Positions 9,901-19,092 of a DNA stretch of 64,000 nucleotides are shown piece after piece. The position numbers and the translations under genes are program-made. The stretch is from Sphingobacterium sp. UBA4616. Lineage in GTDB: Bacteria > Bacteroidota > Bacteroidia > Sphingobacteriales > Sphingobacteriaceae. The notes under the pieces were generated by a model. It was not told the origin of the DNA. It was given only the letters and a program-made list of their open reading frames with translations, and did no database searches. Every line of letters begins with the position of its first letter. Within the stretch, counting starts at the first letter, position 1. The stretch lies in NCBI GenBank assembly GCA_002386525.1, contig DGIS01000025.1:608086-672085 (forward strand), read 5' to 3'.

Positions 9901-12337
9901 CAGTCTGCTGCAGGACGGCTTGATGCTCAACTACGATAAGTGGGATGTAGCCCCCAACAATACGCTGAAATTTGGTAGCGCCGGCCTATTGGCCAACAAT
10001 TTTGTACTGCGTAACAAGGGTCAAGAATTGCGCATTGCTTCCCAAGATAGCCTATTCAATTCACCGCTAAATGTAGCGTTCAACAATTTCCGTATCGAGA
10101 CGCTGACCAAAATGGTGATGAGCGACAGTCTCGATGTGGGCGGTGGTATTAACGGACAAACCACACTATCACGACTGGAAAGTAGTCCTGTGTTTGTTGC
10201 AGATCTTGTGGTAGATAAGTTTTACTTCGGAAAAGATACCGTTGGCAATATCAATATCAAAGTCAATAATGCACGTGAAAACACCTACAATGCCAATGTG
10301 AGCATTACCGAAAACGGAAATAATCTCGTTCTGAGTGGAGACTTTATCAATCCACCACAGGGTGATGCCACGCTTGACTTTACACTGGATGTCGCACCTC
10401 TAACCATGAAGACCTTACAGGCCTTCAGTATGGGTAACCTGAAAGACGCCAAGGGTAATCTCGAAGGTCAGCTAAAAATAACGGGCTCGCCTTCAAAACC
10501 ACAGATCAGGGGCGACCTTAATTTTAGGGAAGCCGAGTTCAATGTTGCGATGCTCAATTCACTTTTTAAAGCAAAAGATGAACAGATCCGTTTTGACCAA
10601 AACGGTATATCCTTCGCAAATTTCGAGCTGGAAGATAGCAAAGGAAATATGGCTCAAGTTAGCGGTTCGATCCGTACACAGACCTACACCGATTTTGACT
10701 TTGACCTCAACATCGCTATGGACAACTTTGAAGTACTAAATTCCACGCAAGCGGACAACGATATGTTTTATGGAAAAATGTATCTTGGCACCAATCTGCA
10801 AATCGGGGGAAATCTAGACAAACCAATTGTGGATGGCACCATCAAGGTGCTCGATAGCACCGATTTTACGCTGGTCATGCCCAACAATGAGCCTGGGATG
10901 GCCGACCGGAAAGGGGTGGTTGAATTTGTAGACAAACGCGATACCGCAACGGCGAATGCACTTGCCCGACTAGATTCCATGACTGTCACGAAACTCACCG
11001 GAATAGACGTCGACCTCAATCTACAGACCGATAAGGATGCCAAGTTTAAGATTTTGCTCGACGCAGGTTCTCAGGATGCCCTCAACATTCAAGGGGAAGC
11101 CGAACTGAATGCCGGCGTGGATGCAAGCGGTAAAATTACGATGTCAGGGACATTTACCGTGGAGAAAGGAAGTTATTCATTCAGCTTTGGACCTGTCAGC
11201 AGAGACTTTACCTTTCAAAAAGGAAGCACAATAACCTGGAATGGCGATCCTTTGGACGCACAGCTGAACATAACGGCCGTATACACTTTGAAGGCGCCAA
11301 CGTTAGAATTGGTTGCGCCACAGCTAGGTACCCAAAATGCTAACTTATATAAACAAAAGATTCCATTCGACGTGCTGTTGAAGATCTCGGATCAATTGTT
11401 TCAACCACAGCTCAACTTTGATATCGATCTAAATGCCAATAATGCCATTGTATCGCAGGATGTTATCAGTAAGGTGGACAACGCTCTGACGACATTGCGC
11501 GATAACCCATCTGATCTTAACAAACAAGTATTCTCGCTGATTGTACTGGGTAGGTTTATGTCAGCCAATCCATTTGAAAGCCTTTCTGGCGGTGGTGGTA
11601 CAGAAGCACTGGTACGGAATAGCGTCAGTTCGTTTTTGAGTGCTCAGCTAAACCGACTCGCTTCGGATCTGATTACTGGAGTGGAGCTCGATTTCAACCT
11701 TACGTCGGAAGACGATTACAGCACGGGCGCGGCACAGACACGTACCGACCTAAACATTGGCGTCTCCAAGATGTTACTCAACGACCGCCTGAAAGTCAGC
11801 ATCGGATCTAATTTTGAGGTAGAAGGAAATTCCCGTCCCGGGGAGGCTTCCAATAACATCGCAGGTGATATTCAACTGGATTACCAACTCTCTCAAGATG
11901 GACGCTACTTTGCGCGCTTCTACCGTAAAAATCAGTATCAGGTTACCCTACAGGGGCAATTTGTTGAAACCGGAATCGGATTCATTATCAACATGGACTA
12001 CAATAGATTTAAGGAGATCTTTATGCGCTCCAAAAAATTGAAGGAATTTTACGATACTGGTAGCAAGAAGTTTAGGAAACGCTTTGATGTGGACCGTATG
12101 GAGCAGGATTCGGCGTATCGCGACAGCGTTAGAACAGTGATACGCGACAGTCTAATGCTTCATAGCCCAGAATACCGCAAACGGATTGAAGAGCAGAAAA
12201 AAGAACAGCAACGCCGCCTGGAGGTGGATAGCACAACAAATAGGACGCAAAAAAATAATGCGCCGAAACATTTAGATACGATTAAAACTACAGCGATTAA
12301 AAATGAAGATGAGGAAAGGGCTTACCATGCAAATTAA
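6989..12337 (+). CDS. tamB: TamB: translocation and assembly module, inner-membrane-anchored AsmA-like/DUF490 protein
   Basis: The ATG at 6989 (MCKLKSDNTLNRF) is chosen over an in-frame TTG at 6977, giving about 1782 residues. One N-terminal membrane helix (about 25-45, WIIGGIIGLFILIIFLL) is followed by a very long beta-rich periplasmic repeat region beginning with the AsmA-like IGTPVRIGYINIDFP. The C-terminal DUF490/TamB domain (about 1250-1650) contains DVISKVDNALTTLRDNPSDLN and VFSLIVLGRFMS. TamB spans the periplasm and works with an Omp85-family partner in building the outer membrane and moving lipid. The next gene, overlapping its end, is that partner. The tail after about 1690 is highly charged. 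Confidence 0.95.
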   Translation: MCKLKSDNTLNRFTRIALKTLLWIIGGIIGLFILIIFLLRLPSIQNYIAGKVTHYVEGKIGTPVRIGYINIDFPKKLVLENIYLEDQSKDTLVAGKSISVDINMLKLLKNTVEIQSLEAEGITAKIQRTLPDSAFNFDYIVKAFASEKESQPTADTTSALLFNLDKIKFSKIHVVYTDEVIGTGADVYLGSLNTNIKKFDLTNNMAFELPKIHIDGLNATVRQWKPAVDGSGPSVEDFGISDKTAQTTSLLPDVGIQVADLKNILVRYEDQASALKSEFKIKSFHADLNKIDLNKQFVDIQKLDLDGSDNNVLLGKIQKALSEEGKANPTKADAAQTDSSAAGKMNWVVSAKDIRINNTNIRFKDDNQPRMKGFDYFNIHMPGLKTQLTDLYYSADSISGSLKELVASDHSGFVIKQLKADFNYTNTGAEIKNLYAETPRTLIRDYLKLSYPSLDLIAKKPELITVNANISKSHIDMRDIRFFAPFLDTMQVMKPLLDKKFYIDTRVIGRVDDLHIPTIDFQTLSNTRLIASLHLKGLPDMNKLSVDLNLKKLTTGRSDIEKLVAKSMLPSGIELPNTIGLNGTFKGGMNAFNTKLALVTEKGTAKLDGKVHMAKQDTSYDAAISVRDFNIGQIMQMDSTLGILSFEGKIKGRGTDPKRLMANFDGKLNRLDAMGYRYHDIGMNLSADKGAIKASVLSPDPNIKLKLNATANTRAKYPKVAFELLVDSINLQKLNLMPDAISYRGKLSGNFATADPNFLNGEAHITNSLIRYNNDRYALDSVSLLAKADTSHNQLILKSDFLNAHLVGKYKILELQSAVQDLLQVYYKPEKPVSIPPYSPQLIEFSAQLTRNRLIQDFLPELTEMKAISLDGLFNSASKNLSAKLDAPRIVYGGTEINNVTLDINSLDSALYYSALINKVKVSSIELTNTVFSGKVAQNRINMGLWIKDKQDKEQYHVGADMQARNGLFEFSLLQDGLMLNYDKWDVAPNNTLKFGSAGLLANNFVLRNKGQELRIASQDSLFNSPLNVAFNNFRIETLTKMVMSDSLDVGGGINGQTTLSRLESSPVFVADLVVDKFYFGKDTVGNINIKVNNARENTYNANVSITENGNNLVLSGDFINPPQGDATLDFTLDVAPLTMKTLQAFSMGNLKDAKGNLEGQLKITGSPSKPQIRGDLNFREAEFNVAMLNSLFKAKDEQIRFDQNGISFANFELEDSKGNMAQVSGSIRTQTYTDFDFDLNIAMDNFEVLNSTQADNDMFYGKMYLGTNLQIGGNLDKPIVDGTIKVLDSTDFTLVMPNNEPGMADRKGVVEFVDKRDTATANALARLDSMTVTKLTGIDVDLNLQTDKDAKFKILLDAGSQDALNIQGEAELNAGVDASGKITMSGTFTVEKGSYSFSFGPVSRDFTFQKGSTITWNGDPLDAQLNITAVYTLKAPTLELVAPQLGTQNANLYKQKIPFDVLLKISDQLFQPQLNFDIDLNANNAIVSQDVISKVDNALTTLRDNPSDLNKQVFSLIVLGRFMSANPFESLSGGGGTEALVRNSVSSFLSAQLNRLASDLITGVELDFNLTSEDDYSTGAAQTRTDLNIGVSKMLLNDRLKVSIGSNFEVEGNSRPGEASNNIAGDIQLDYQLSQDGRYFARFYRKNQYQVTLQGQFVETGIGFIINMDYNRFKEIFMRSKKLKEFYDTGSKKFRKRFDVDRMEQDSAYRDSVRTVIRDSLMLHSPEYRKRIEEQKKEQQRRLEVDSTTNRTQKNNAPKHLDTIKTTAIKNEDEERAYHAN

Positions 12338-14633
12338 ATTACAATGGCTTATGGCCTTAGTGACAATAGGGGGACTAATTGCTGCTTGTTCTTCGACTAA
12401 GAACCTGCCTGAAGGTGAGAGTTTATATGTCAAGGGGAATGTCAAGATAGCATCGGATACCATTTCAAAGAAAAACAAAGAAAAGCTGGCGACCTATTTG
12501 GCAGAGTCGCTTCGCCCCAAGCCCAATAAGCGGGTATTGGGAATGCCCTACAAGCTTTATTTCAATAACATGGCCGGTGATACCGCCCAAAGCAATTTTA
12601 TCAAACGATTTCTCAAAAAGATCGGCGAAGAACCGGTGCTGCTAAGCGATGTAAACCGAGAATACAATGAGAATCTTCTCCGCAATAGACTGGAGAATAT
12701 TGGTTTTTTCAATGCAGAAGTCACTTCAGACACCATCGTCGAAAATAAAAAAGCTACGGTAGACTATACTGCCACCCCTAACTTGATTTACCGCATAAAA
12801 TCCGTCACTTTCGACGTCGACAGCACAAGCCAACTCGGCCGCGATATTCGGGAGACCTCAAGCGCGAGCCTCTTGCGGGTTAATAACAACTATAGTCTTG
12901 ACGTGGTGCTCAATGAAAGGGACCGCATCGACAATGTATTGAAAAACAAAGGCTATTATTACTTTAGTCCAGACTACATCCTCGTGCAGGTAGACAGTAC
13001 AATCGGCGACCACAAGGTCAACCTCTATGTGACGGTCAAAAAAGAAACGCCTGAGCAGGCGCGGGTCCCTTCCAAGATTAACAAGATTTATATCTACCCC
13101 AACTATAACGAGACCGGGACGGGATACCAACGTTCGGCCAGAAATGCTGAATTATTCGACAGCAGTTATTATTTTATCGATCCAAATCATACCTTTCGCA
13201 AACCCGTTATTGCGAACCACATCTTTTTCAAAGAGGGCGATCTGTATAACCGGGATAACCACAACAGGACCATCAGCCATCTCGTGAACCTGAATAGCTG
13301 GAAATTTGTTAAAAACAACTTTGTAGATAGCAAAGAGGTGCCCAATGCGCTGGATGTTTACTATTACCTTACACCGTTGCCCAAGAAGTCCATCCGGGTA
13401 GAGCTACTGGGCAAAATGGCCAGCGTGTACAACGGGACCGAAGTCAATGTCAACTGGACCTTGCGCAACGCCTTTAAAGGTGCCGAAAAGCTTAATATTA
13501 ATGTATTCGGAGGTTACGAATTACAGACGGGTGGCAATGCTGATCTCAACTCCAGCTATTTCCGCTACGGTACCGAGGCTACTTTGACTTTCCCCCGCAT
13601 ACTAACGCCATTTGGCACCATCAATCCGTCGCGCCAATTTATTCCGAATACCTATATCAAAGCACGTTACGAATTTTTAAATCGGAGAAAAGCCTATACC
13701 CTCAATTCCATTGCTTTGGACTATGGATATACCTGGCAGGAGAACGAAGAGAAACAGCATGATCTGGCATTGATGGAAATTACCTATGTGCAACCGCGGG
13801 GTATTTCAGAAAGTTACAAAAATCAGATGGATACCATTCCCGCGCTACGCCATGTGATAGACCCACAATTTACCATTGGTCCCAACTATAATTTCACCTT
13901 TCAGAATACCATGAAAAAACATCTACAGAACACCTTTTATTTTAAGGGAAATCTGGACTTTTCCGGCAATATTCTGGGGCTGATCAAAGGCGCGGACTTT
14001 AATAAGGGCAAAACCTTTAAACTCTTCGACGCGTACTTCTCGCAATATATCAAAGCAAGTGTTGACGGCAGGCATTATTTCAAGCTTAGCGAAAATTCAC
14101 AGCTTGCCTCGCGGGTAAGTATCGGGATGAGTTACTCGTATGGCAATTCGCGTTCCCTCCCCTATTTGAAACAATATTATGTGGGCGGACCAAATAGCAT
14201 CCGTGCCTTTGGTGCACGTGCAATCGGACCGGGTACCGTGGCACCAGAACGTCTTGGTAATGGCCTTTTTTACGCCGATCAGACGGGTGATATCAAACTG
14301 GAGCTCAATACCGAATACCGCGCAAAAATTACTGGCCCAATACATTGGGCAGCCTTTATTGACGCTGGGAATGTATGGCTTCAGCGTGAAGATGAGACCA
14401 AACCGGGAGGAAAATTTAGTAAAGATTTTCTCCAGGAGCTTGCTGTGGGCGGTGGACTAGGATTACGTTTCGACTTTACCTTCCTGATCCTGCGTACCGA
14501 CTTTTCTATTCCACTCCGCGTTCCTTACTTACCGAAGGGTGAGCGCTGGGTGTTAAAGGATATCGATTTTGGAAGTTCCAGATGGCGTAAAGATAATTTG
14601 ATGTTTAACCTTGCGATCGGTTACCCATTCTAA
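12327..14633 (+). CDS. tamL: TamL: lipid-anchored BamA/TamA-family outer-membrane protein
   Basis: The ATG at 12327 (MQIKLQWLMALV) is preferred over 12303 because it follows AGGAAAGGG and puts the lipobox Cys (GGLIAACSS) at residue 21; it overlaps tamB by 11 bases. After the lipobox come POTRA-like segments (ENLLRNRLENIGFFNAEVTSD; ERDRIDNVLKNKGYYYFSPDY) and a C-terminal Omp85 barrel (about 400-768) with YYVGGPNSIRAFGARAIGPG, the conserved family segment, ending in a final strand MFNLAIGYPF. In Bacteroidota the TamA role is taken by this lipoprotein form (TamL), encoded with tamB. The overlap implies translational coupling. Confidence 0.93.
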   Translation: MQIKLQWLMALVTIGGLIAACSSTKNLPEGESLYVKGNVKIASDTISKKNKEKLATYLAESLRPKPNKRVLGMPYKLYFNNMAGDTAQSNFIKRFLKKIGEEPVLLSDVNREYNENLLRNRLENIGFFNAEVTSDTIVENKKATVDYTATPNLIYRIKSVTFDVDSTSQLGRDIRETSSASLLRVNNNYSLDVVLNERDRIDNVLKNKGYYYFSPDYILVQVDSTIGDHKVNLYVTVKKETPEQARVPSKINKIYIYPNYNETGTGYQRSARNAELFDSSYYFIDPNHTFRKPVIANHIFFKEGDLYNRDNHNRTISHLVNLNSWKFVKNNFVDSKEVPNALDVYYYLTPLPKKSIRVELLGKMASVYNGTEVNVNWTLRNAFKGAEKLNINVFGGYELQTGGNADLNSSYFRYGTEATLTFPRILTPFGTINPSRQFIPNTYIKARYEFLNRRKAYTLNSIALDYGYTWQENEEKQHDLALMEITYVQPRGISESYKNQMDTIPALRHVIDPQFTIGPNYNFTFQNTMKKHLQNTFYFKGNLDFSGNILGLIKGADFNKGKTFKLFDAYFSQYIKASVDGRHYFKLSENSQLASRVSIGMSYSYGNSRSLPYLKQYYVGGPNSIRAFGARAIGPGTVAPERLGNGLFYADQTGDIKLELNTEYRAKITGPIHWAAFIDAGNVWLQREDETKPGGKFSKDFLQELAVGGGLGLRFDFTFLILRTDFSIPLRVPYLPKGERWVLKDIDFGSSRWRKDNLMFNLAIGYPF

Positions 14634-14857
14634 GGGATGGGGATTGTTTCAAGCAGCTGAGCGCTATAAAGCCTAATTTCTATGCTAAAGCAGCTAATTA
14701 AGGCGTCGAAGGAAAAGAATGCGGACGATCTTTCGCCCTTGATGCTGCCGACGCTTATTGTAGGACTTTAGCACTACGATCTATTCCAACAGTTTCGCAG
14801 TTCTCGTGAACTGAAGTCTTTAAAGCAGTTATGCTTTTTAAAAAGAGTGTCCATAAA

Positions 14858-14889
14858 AAAGGCGGATAACATTGCTGTTATCCGCCTTT
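14858..14889 (-). terminator. Rho-independent terminator of the CsbD-like gene
   Basis: A perfect 13-bp stem (14858-14870 with 14877-14889, loop ATTGCT) is followed on the minus strand by six T. It lies 18 bases past the stop of the CsbD-like gene. The gap 14634-14857 after tamL shows nothing else. Confidence 0.85.
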
Positions 14890-14906
14890 ACCATAAAAAC
14901 ACTATT

Positions 14907-15092
14907 CTACAAACCGTTCAACCAGCTATTAACCTCATCTTGTGTTTTTCCTGTTTTCTTTTGAAGTTTACCTACCAATTCATCTTCTTTACCCTCTGCG
15001 TATAGTAAATCATCATCTGTAAGATCTGCATATTGCTGTTTTACCTTACCTTTAATTTCGTTCCAACGACCTTTCCATGTTAATTCACTCAT
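14907..15092 (-). CDS. CsbD-like stress protein, 61 aa
   Basis: The ATG at 15092 is preceded by GAAAGGAAAA. The 61-residue product has the CsbD pattern: WKGRWNEIKGKVKQQYADLTDDDLL, then EGKEDELVGKLQKKTGKTQDEV. CsbD-like proteins are small, soluble, charged and usually induced by general stress or phosphate starvation; their molecular role is unknown. The frame is open further upstream (to 15287) but that part lies inside the YihY gene and is not family-like. A strong terminator follows. Confidence 0.9.
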   Translation of the reverse strand: MSELTWKGRWNEIKGKVKQQYADLTDDDLLYAEGKEDELVGKLQKKTGKTQDEVNSWLNGL

Positions 15093-15186
15093 AATATTTT
15101 CCTTTCGTTTTTTATAGATATAACAGCCTACAGCTACAATCGTTTTAAAAAAAATGTTATCAAATGTTAAAAATATTCCCGCTCTT

Positions 15187-16170
15187 TTACTCCGTTGTAT
15201 CGATTGTCGTTTCCTCTGCATCCAGCGGTGCTGGTGGGATCTCATCGACATTGCGTTCAATCTCCTGTGTCTCGACATGTACCGCAAATTCAGAAGGTTC
15301 TATGGGGATAGCCATCTCTGTCGCATATTCCCGCGTAAAGATCGCCCCAAAATAAAGAATTGCCGCCGTATAATACACCCAAAGCAGAATAAGCACAAAT
15401 GAACCAGCCGCGCCATAGGTATCCTGAGTCGCTGATCGTTCCAAATAGATTCCGATCAGGTAGCGACCGATGACAAATAAAATGGCCGTAAACAAAGCCC
15501 CTGCGCGCACGGTCTTCCATTGGATCTTTACATCCGGCAAGGTTTTAAAAATAACGCTAAAGAGCACTACAATGACGATAAAGGAAATGGCAAAATTGAT
15601 TACATTCATCAACACAACAGTGATATCTGGAAAATAGCGTTGCAACTGCCCTGTCAAGGCCAAAATTATTCCATTGATAATCAATGTGACGACTAATAAA
15701 AAGCCCAGTCCGATCACAAGCGACGATGACAGCAATCGATCCTGAATCATTTTTAACCATCCTTTCTTGGGTTTTGGCCGCACGTGCCATATTTTATTAA
15801 TGGAATTTTGCATATCGCCAAAAACAGTCGTTGCACCGATAATTAAGGTCACAATACTAATGACCAGTGCCATGTTTGACTTGCCCGATAATTGGAGGTT
15901 TTGGATGACCTCTTCGATCTGTTTAGCGGCATTGTTGCCTACCAATCCATTTAGTTCGTCAAAGACTTTTCCCTGAATTGCTTCGGCTCCATAGAATATT
16001 CCTGCCAATGAAATCATCAAAACCAAGATTGGGCCGATGGAAAAAACGGTGTAGTACGATAGAGACGCACTATATTTCATCGAGTCTTCATTCGTAAATC
16101 CGGATACGGTATTTTTTAATATCGTCCAATAGGTCTGTAGCTTGCTTTTCTTTTCCTTTTTTACATCCAT
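15187..16170 (-). CDS. YihY/BrkB-family inner-membrane protein
   Basis: 327 residues, ATG at 16170. It shows the usual six membrane helices and the family's N-terminal EDSMKYSASLSYYTVFSIGPILVLM, central TTVFGDMQNSINKIWHVRPK and late GSFVLILLWVYYTAAILYFGAIFTREYA. The C-terminal 35 residues are acidic and rich in Glu, Thr and Pro. The family was once called ribonuclease BN; that activity belongs to another protein and this one is probably a membrane transport or envelope protein of unknown substrate. It lies just upstream of the CsbD-like gene, same strand, 94 bases apart. Confidence 0.93.
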   Translation of the reverse strand: MDVKKEKKSKLQTYWTILKNTVSGFTNEDSMKYSASLSYYTVFSIGPILVLMISLAGIFYGAEAIQGKVFDELNGLVGNNAAKQIEEVIQNLQLSGKSNMALVISIVTLIIGATTVFGDMQNSINKIWHVRPKPKKGWLKMIQDRLLSSSLVIGLGFLLVVTLIINGIILALTGQLQRYFPDITVVLMNVINFAISFIVIVVLFSVIFKTLPDVKIQWKTVRAGALFTAILFVIGRYLIGIYLERSATQDTYGAAGSFVLILLWVYYTAAILYFGAIFTREYATEMAIPIEPSEFAVHVETQEIERNVDEIPPAPLDAEETTIDTTE

Positions 16171-16397
16171 TGTATTTAGTGTTTTTAAGAAATAAACCCT
16201 TTAACGAAGCAGAACGTTTGTTTTTATGAGAAAATTTTGCATATCCTACGCCTTTATACAGGGTTAGCATACGGAGCGACGACTATCATTCGAATTAAAA
16301 CCACTCAAAATCAAGTACTAACACTTTTTTTATTATCATTAAAGAAATAAAGAAAAACTAATGATTAATCTTTCGTGTTCCTCTTTACAAATAGCAC

Positions 16398-16484
16398 AGG
16401 AAAGACGATAGCACAAGAAGGAAGACTGCATGGTAAGGAAGACTGCACAGGAAGGATGATAGCAACAGGAAGGATGATAGCATG
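16398..16484. repeat. Imperfect minisatellite, 5 units of 13-21 bases (AGGAAGGATGATAGCAAC type)
   Basis: Two adjoining 18-base units (16449-16466, 16467-16484) differ only at their last two bases; three more degenerate units precede (16398-16418, 16419-16435, 16436-16448). All start AGGAA and carry GCA. The array fills the 359-base gap between the divergent YihY and DUF2383 genes and ends 45 bases before the latter's ATG. Confidence 0.75.
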
Positions 16485-16529
16485 GGAAGAAAAACAGTAT
16501 AACGGAAAACAAAAAGCATAAAGGAAAAA

Positions 16530-16985
16530 ATGAAAAGTAATCAGAACGACCCTAATATTTTAAATGACCTTATTAAAATCAACAATGACCGCATCGAAGG
16601 TTACGAGCTTGCCATTGACTTAGCCAATGAGCAGGGTGAAGGTGCCCATGAGGCTGTGTTCAAAGAACGTATTGCGCAGTCCGAAAAGTTTATCGCTGAA
16701 CTCACTCCTTTGGTTGAGCTTGCCGGTCAATATGCGACGGACCGCACCAAATTGAGCGGCGAACTTTTTCGGCTATGGATGGTGATTAAATCAAAACTGT
16801 CGCGCGGTGATTTACAGGATTTATTGCAGCAATGCGAGCGTGGGGAAGCTGCTTTCAGCGAGGTCTATACCAAAGCGCTCGAGGAAGCGGATAAGTTATC
16901 TGTGGGTGCTAAAAATCTGATTCAGATTCAACTCAGCCAGCAGCGGGAAGCGCATGAAAATATTAGAATTATGCGTGATATCTAA
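16530..16985 (+). CDS. DUF2383/PA2169-type four-helix-bundle protein
   Basis: 151 residues, ATG at 16530. Almost all helical: NDLIKINNDRIEGYELAIDLA, then a HEAVFKERIAQSEKFIAELTPLV helix, an LFRLWMVIKSKLS segment and CERGEAAFSEVYTKALEEA. This is the ferritin-like fold of the PA2169/DUF2383 family, short stress-linked proteins of unknown activity. It is transcribed away from the YihY gene, with the minisatellite between them, and ends at a bidirectional terminator. Its neighbours (CsbD-like, YihY) suggest a stress island. Confidence 0.88.
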   Translation: MKSNQNDPNILNDLIKINNDRIEGYELAIDLANEQGEGAHEAVFKERIAQSEKFIAELTPLVELAGQYATDRTKLSGELFRLWMVIKSKLSRGDLQDLLQQCERGEAAFSEVYTKALEEADKLSVGAKNLIQIQLSQQREAHENIRIMRDI

Positions 16986-17014
16986 ATCCAACGTTATTAA
17001 AAAGTTATTAAAAA

Positions 17015-17052
17015 GAAAGACTGGCCCATACACGGGTCAGTCTTCCTTTTTA
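17015..17052. terminator. Bidirectional terminator between DUF2383 gene and acetylesterase
   Basis: GACTGGCCC and GGGTCAGTC pair around ATACAC with one G-T wobble. T-rich runs follow on both strands (CCTTTTTAA on plus, TTTCTTTTTAA on minus), so it can end both convergent genes. Confidence 0.85.
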
Positions 17053-17140
17053 ATGTACCATGCGCTGCACAACGAATCAACTCCTTCTGTATAACGTCAT
17101 CCGGGCTTAGGTACGGCTTACCCGTTAGCTCAGGTATGGC

Positions 17141-19021
17141 TCACCAATTATCTGTTCTAAATGGGGAAGCCAACAAATCTTCTTTGTTTACGAGGTTTGC
17201 ATCGGCTGGATTATCAGCCCATGCATAACGTACGGCTACGGGATGGGATATATCCGGATGGCTAACAACGACTGTATTGCCGCTAATAACCGCATTTGCC
17301 CATCTAAATTGGCGGTTCTGTCCCGCAAGAGCAAAATGTTTTAGCACCTTGCCATCTCGGATCGCTAAACCACTTCCGACGTTGGTAAAAAAGATTAGGA
17401 TTTTGTCCCCTTTGACTTCCATACGCTGATAAGATGGTCCTGCGCTGACCAATTTTTCACCATACACCAACTTGCGGGCAGCTAGCAGTAGCCGTGCAGC
17501 AAGGTCGTTTTTATTTAAAGGATGGATTTCATTCCATTCACCAATATCGTAGTTGACTGTTAGCGCCGTATAGGGAACCTCTTTCGCTACTTTAAACTGT
17601 GCCTCCCGTATGCTCGCCCATCCCGATTCAGATGGACGTTCTTGCTGACGCATGTAGTTGGGCAACTGTACGAGCAAAAAGGGCAGCTGAGGCCGATTTA
17701 GTATGAGCCGCCAGTCTTTGATCAGCAGCTTAAGGTACTGTTCGTAGTCCTGGGGCGCATCTGAATTGGCTTCGCCCTGATACCAGATCACACCAGTCAC
17801 TTCCACATCCTTCAATGGGTAGATCATACCCTGATAGAGCGTTGACCCGACTTCATTTTTATTTTTAAGTCGCGCGCGATAACTTTTGGATAACTCCAAA
17901 TCCACTCCGACCCGGTATTTCCATTGCCCTGCCAAATTGATTTCCTTATCATTTACAACCAGTTTATAGGACTTGCCCGCTACAAATCCGCCATTCCCAC
18001 TATTTGACCGAAGGCGTATTGTAACCAGATTTGAACCTTCACGTAAAATGCCCGCTGGCACAGCATACTTACGCGGTGGATACATATAGCCTGTGGCCCC
18101 CACAAAATGTCCGTTTACAAATACCGAATCGCTGTCGATCATGGTGCCTAGATAGAGCATTCCGTATCGACCTGATAGGTCGGCGGGCAACTCAAACGAC
18201 TTTCTGAAATATAGTACGCCCTTGCTATCCACTTGCTGCTCGCGCCACAAGCCCGGCACCGTAAAGGTGGGCCAATTGCTATCGTCCCATTCGGGTTTTA
18301 TCCAATCGTTGATACCTTGGTCACGTTCGGCGAAGCGCATACTGTCCAGCGCTGGACGGTCGAGCAGCAGCTTCGGAAATTCCTTTAACTGCTCTTGGCT
18401 GATCCAGCTTTCGATGGTAGATCCGCCGAGGCTGGAGACAAGCATCCCGACGGGTACGCCATTATGTGCATAGCTCTGCTGCGCATAGAAATAAGCCAGT
18501 GCGGTCCAATTCATGACTTCCGAAGCTACCGCGGAGCACCATCGCCCACCACTGGCAATTTCGCTTCGGTTTTCTAGCGCGTGCTGTGTTGGCACCTTAA
18601 AATAACGGATCATATGGTTGTTGGATGCGTTAATCTCCGGAAACCGTTCGACCAGCCGAGCGATCGGCGTCTCCATATTGGATTGTCCCGAGCAGAGCCA
18701 TACGTCGCCAATCAAGATATCCCGGACGGTAATTTCATTAACCTGTAGCATATAAGGACCACCCGCCTTTTGTGCGGGTAGCCTAACAGCCCAGTTGCCT
18801 GTAGCATCCGTCTCCGTCAGATAGTTTTTATCCCGGAAACGTACTGTTATTTTTTCACCAGGGTCTGCCCATCCCCAAATTTTCAGTTCCGTATCACGCT
18901 GCAATACCATGCGATCCGCAATCAGTGCGGGAAGCCGTATCGCTGCGAAAGAAACTCCGGCACAGAAGAGTAATGCTAACGATAGCAGAACAACACAAAA
19001 TCGTCCTCTTTTTATTTTCAT
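17141..19021 (-). CDS. Secreted SGNH acetylesterase (sialate O-acetylesterase family), likely xylan deacetylase
   Basis: 626 residues with a signal peptide (about 1-26). The catalytic Ser lies in LCSGQSNMETP (about 115), the second conserved block is GVIWYQGEANS (about 415), and the Asp/His end of the triad is in EWNEIHPLNKNDLAARL (about 505). A beta-sandwich insert (about 250-345, LPADLSGRYGMLYLGTMID...) resembles the GH2 sugar-binding fold. The family removes O-acetyl groups from sugars; despite the name, members inside xylan loci are thought to act on acetylated xylan. It is the last gene of the minus-strand xylan operon, separated from susD by a strong hairpin. Confidence 0.9.
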   Translation of the reverse strand: MKIKRGRFCVVLLSLALLFCAGVSFAAIRLPALIADRMVLQRDTELKIWGWADPGEKITVRFRDKNYLTETDATGNWAVRLPAQKAGGPYMLQVNEITVRDILIGDVWLCSGQSNMETPIARLVERFPEINASNNHMIRYFKVPTQHALENRSEIASGGRWCSAVASEVMNWTALAYFYAQQSYAHNGVPVGMLVSSLGGSTIESWISQEQLKEFPKLLLDRPALDSMRFAERDQGINDWIKPEWDDSNWPTFTVPGLWREQQVDSKGVLYFRKSFELPADLSGRYGMLYLGTMIDSDSVFVNGHFVGATGYMYPPRKYAVPAGILREGSNLVTIRLRSNSGNGGFVAGKSYKLVVNDKEINLAGQWKYRVGVDLELSKSYRARLKNKNEVGSTLYQGMIYPLKDVEVTGVIWYQGEANSDAPQDYEQYLKLLIKDWRLILNRPQLPFLLVQLPNYMRQQERPSESGWASIREAQFKVAKEVPYTALTVNYDIGEWNEIHPLNKNDLAARLLLAARKLVYGEKLVSAGPSYQRMEVKGDKILIFFTNVGSGLAIRDGKVLKHFALAGQNRQFRWANAVISGNTVVVSHPDISHPVAVRYAWADNPADANLVNKEDLLASPFRTDNW

Positions 19022-19050
19022 GCGATGGAATAGTATAGCGACAGAGGCAT

Positions 19051-19083
19051 TGCGCCTGCCATCCTACGCGGATGGCAGGCGCA
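19051..19083 (-). other. Strong intercistronic hairpin between SusD and the acetylesterase
   Basis: A perfect 14-bp GC-rich stem (19051-19064 with 19070-19083) closes a 5-base loop inside the 71-base gap. No T run follows on the minus strand, so it is unlikely to terminate fully. It probably protects the upstream SusCD mRNA 3' end or lowers esterase expression. Confidence 0.8.
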
Positions 19084-19092
19084 GCACGCCCA

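Noticed and set aside
16398..16484. CRISPR array
   Set aside because: Units are 13-21 bases, contiguous and imperfect, with no spacers and no cas genes nearby.
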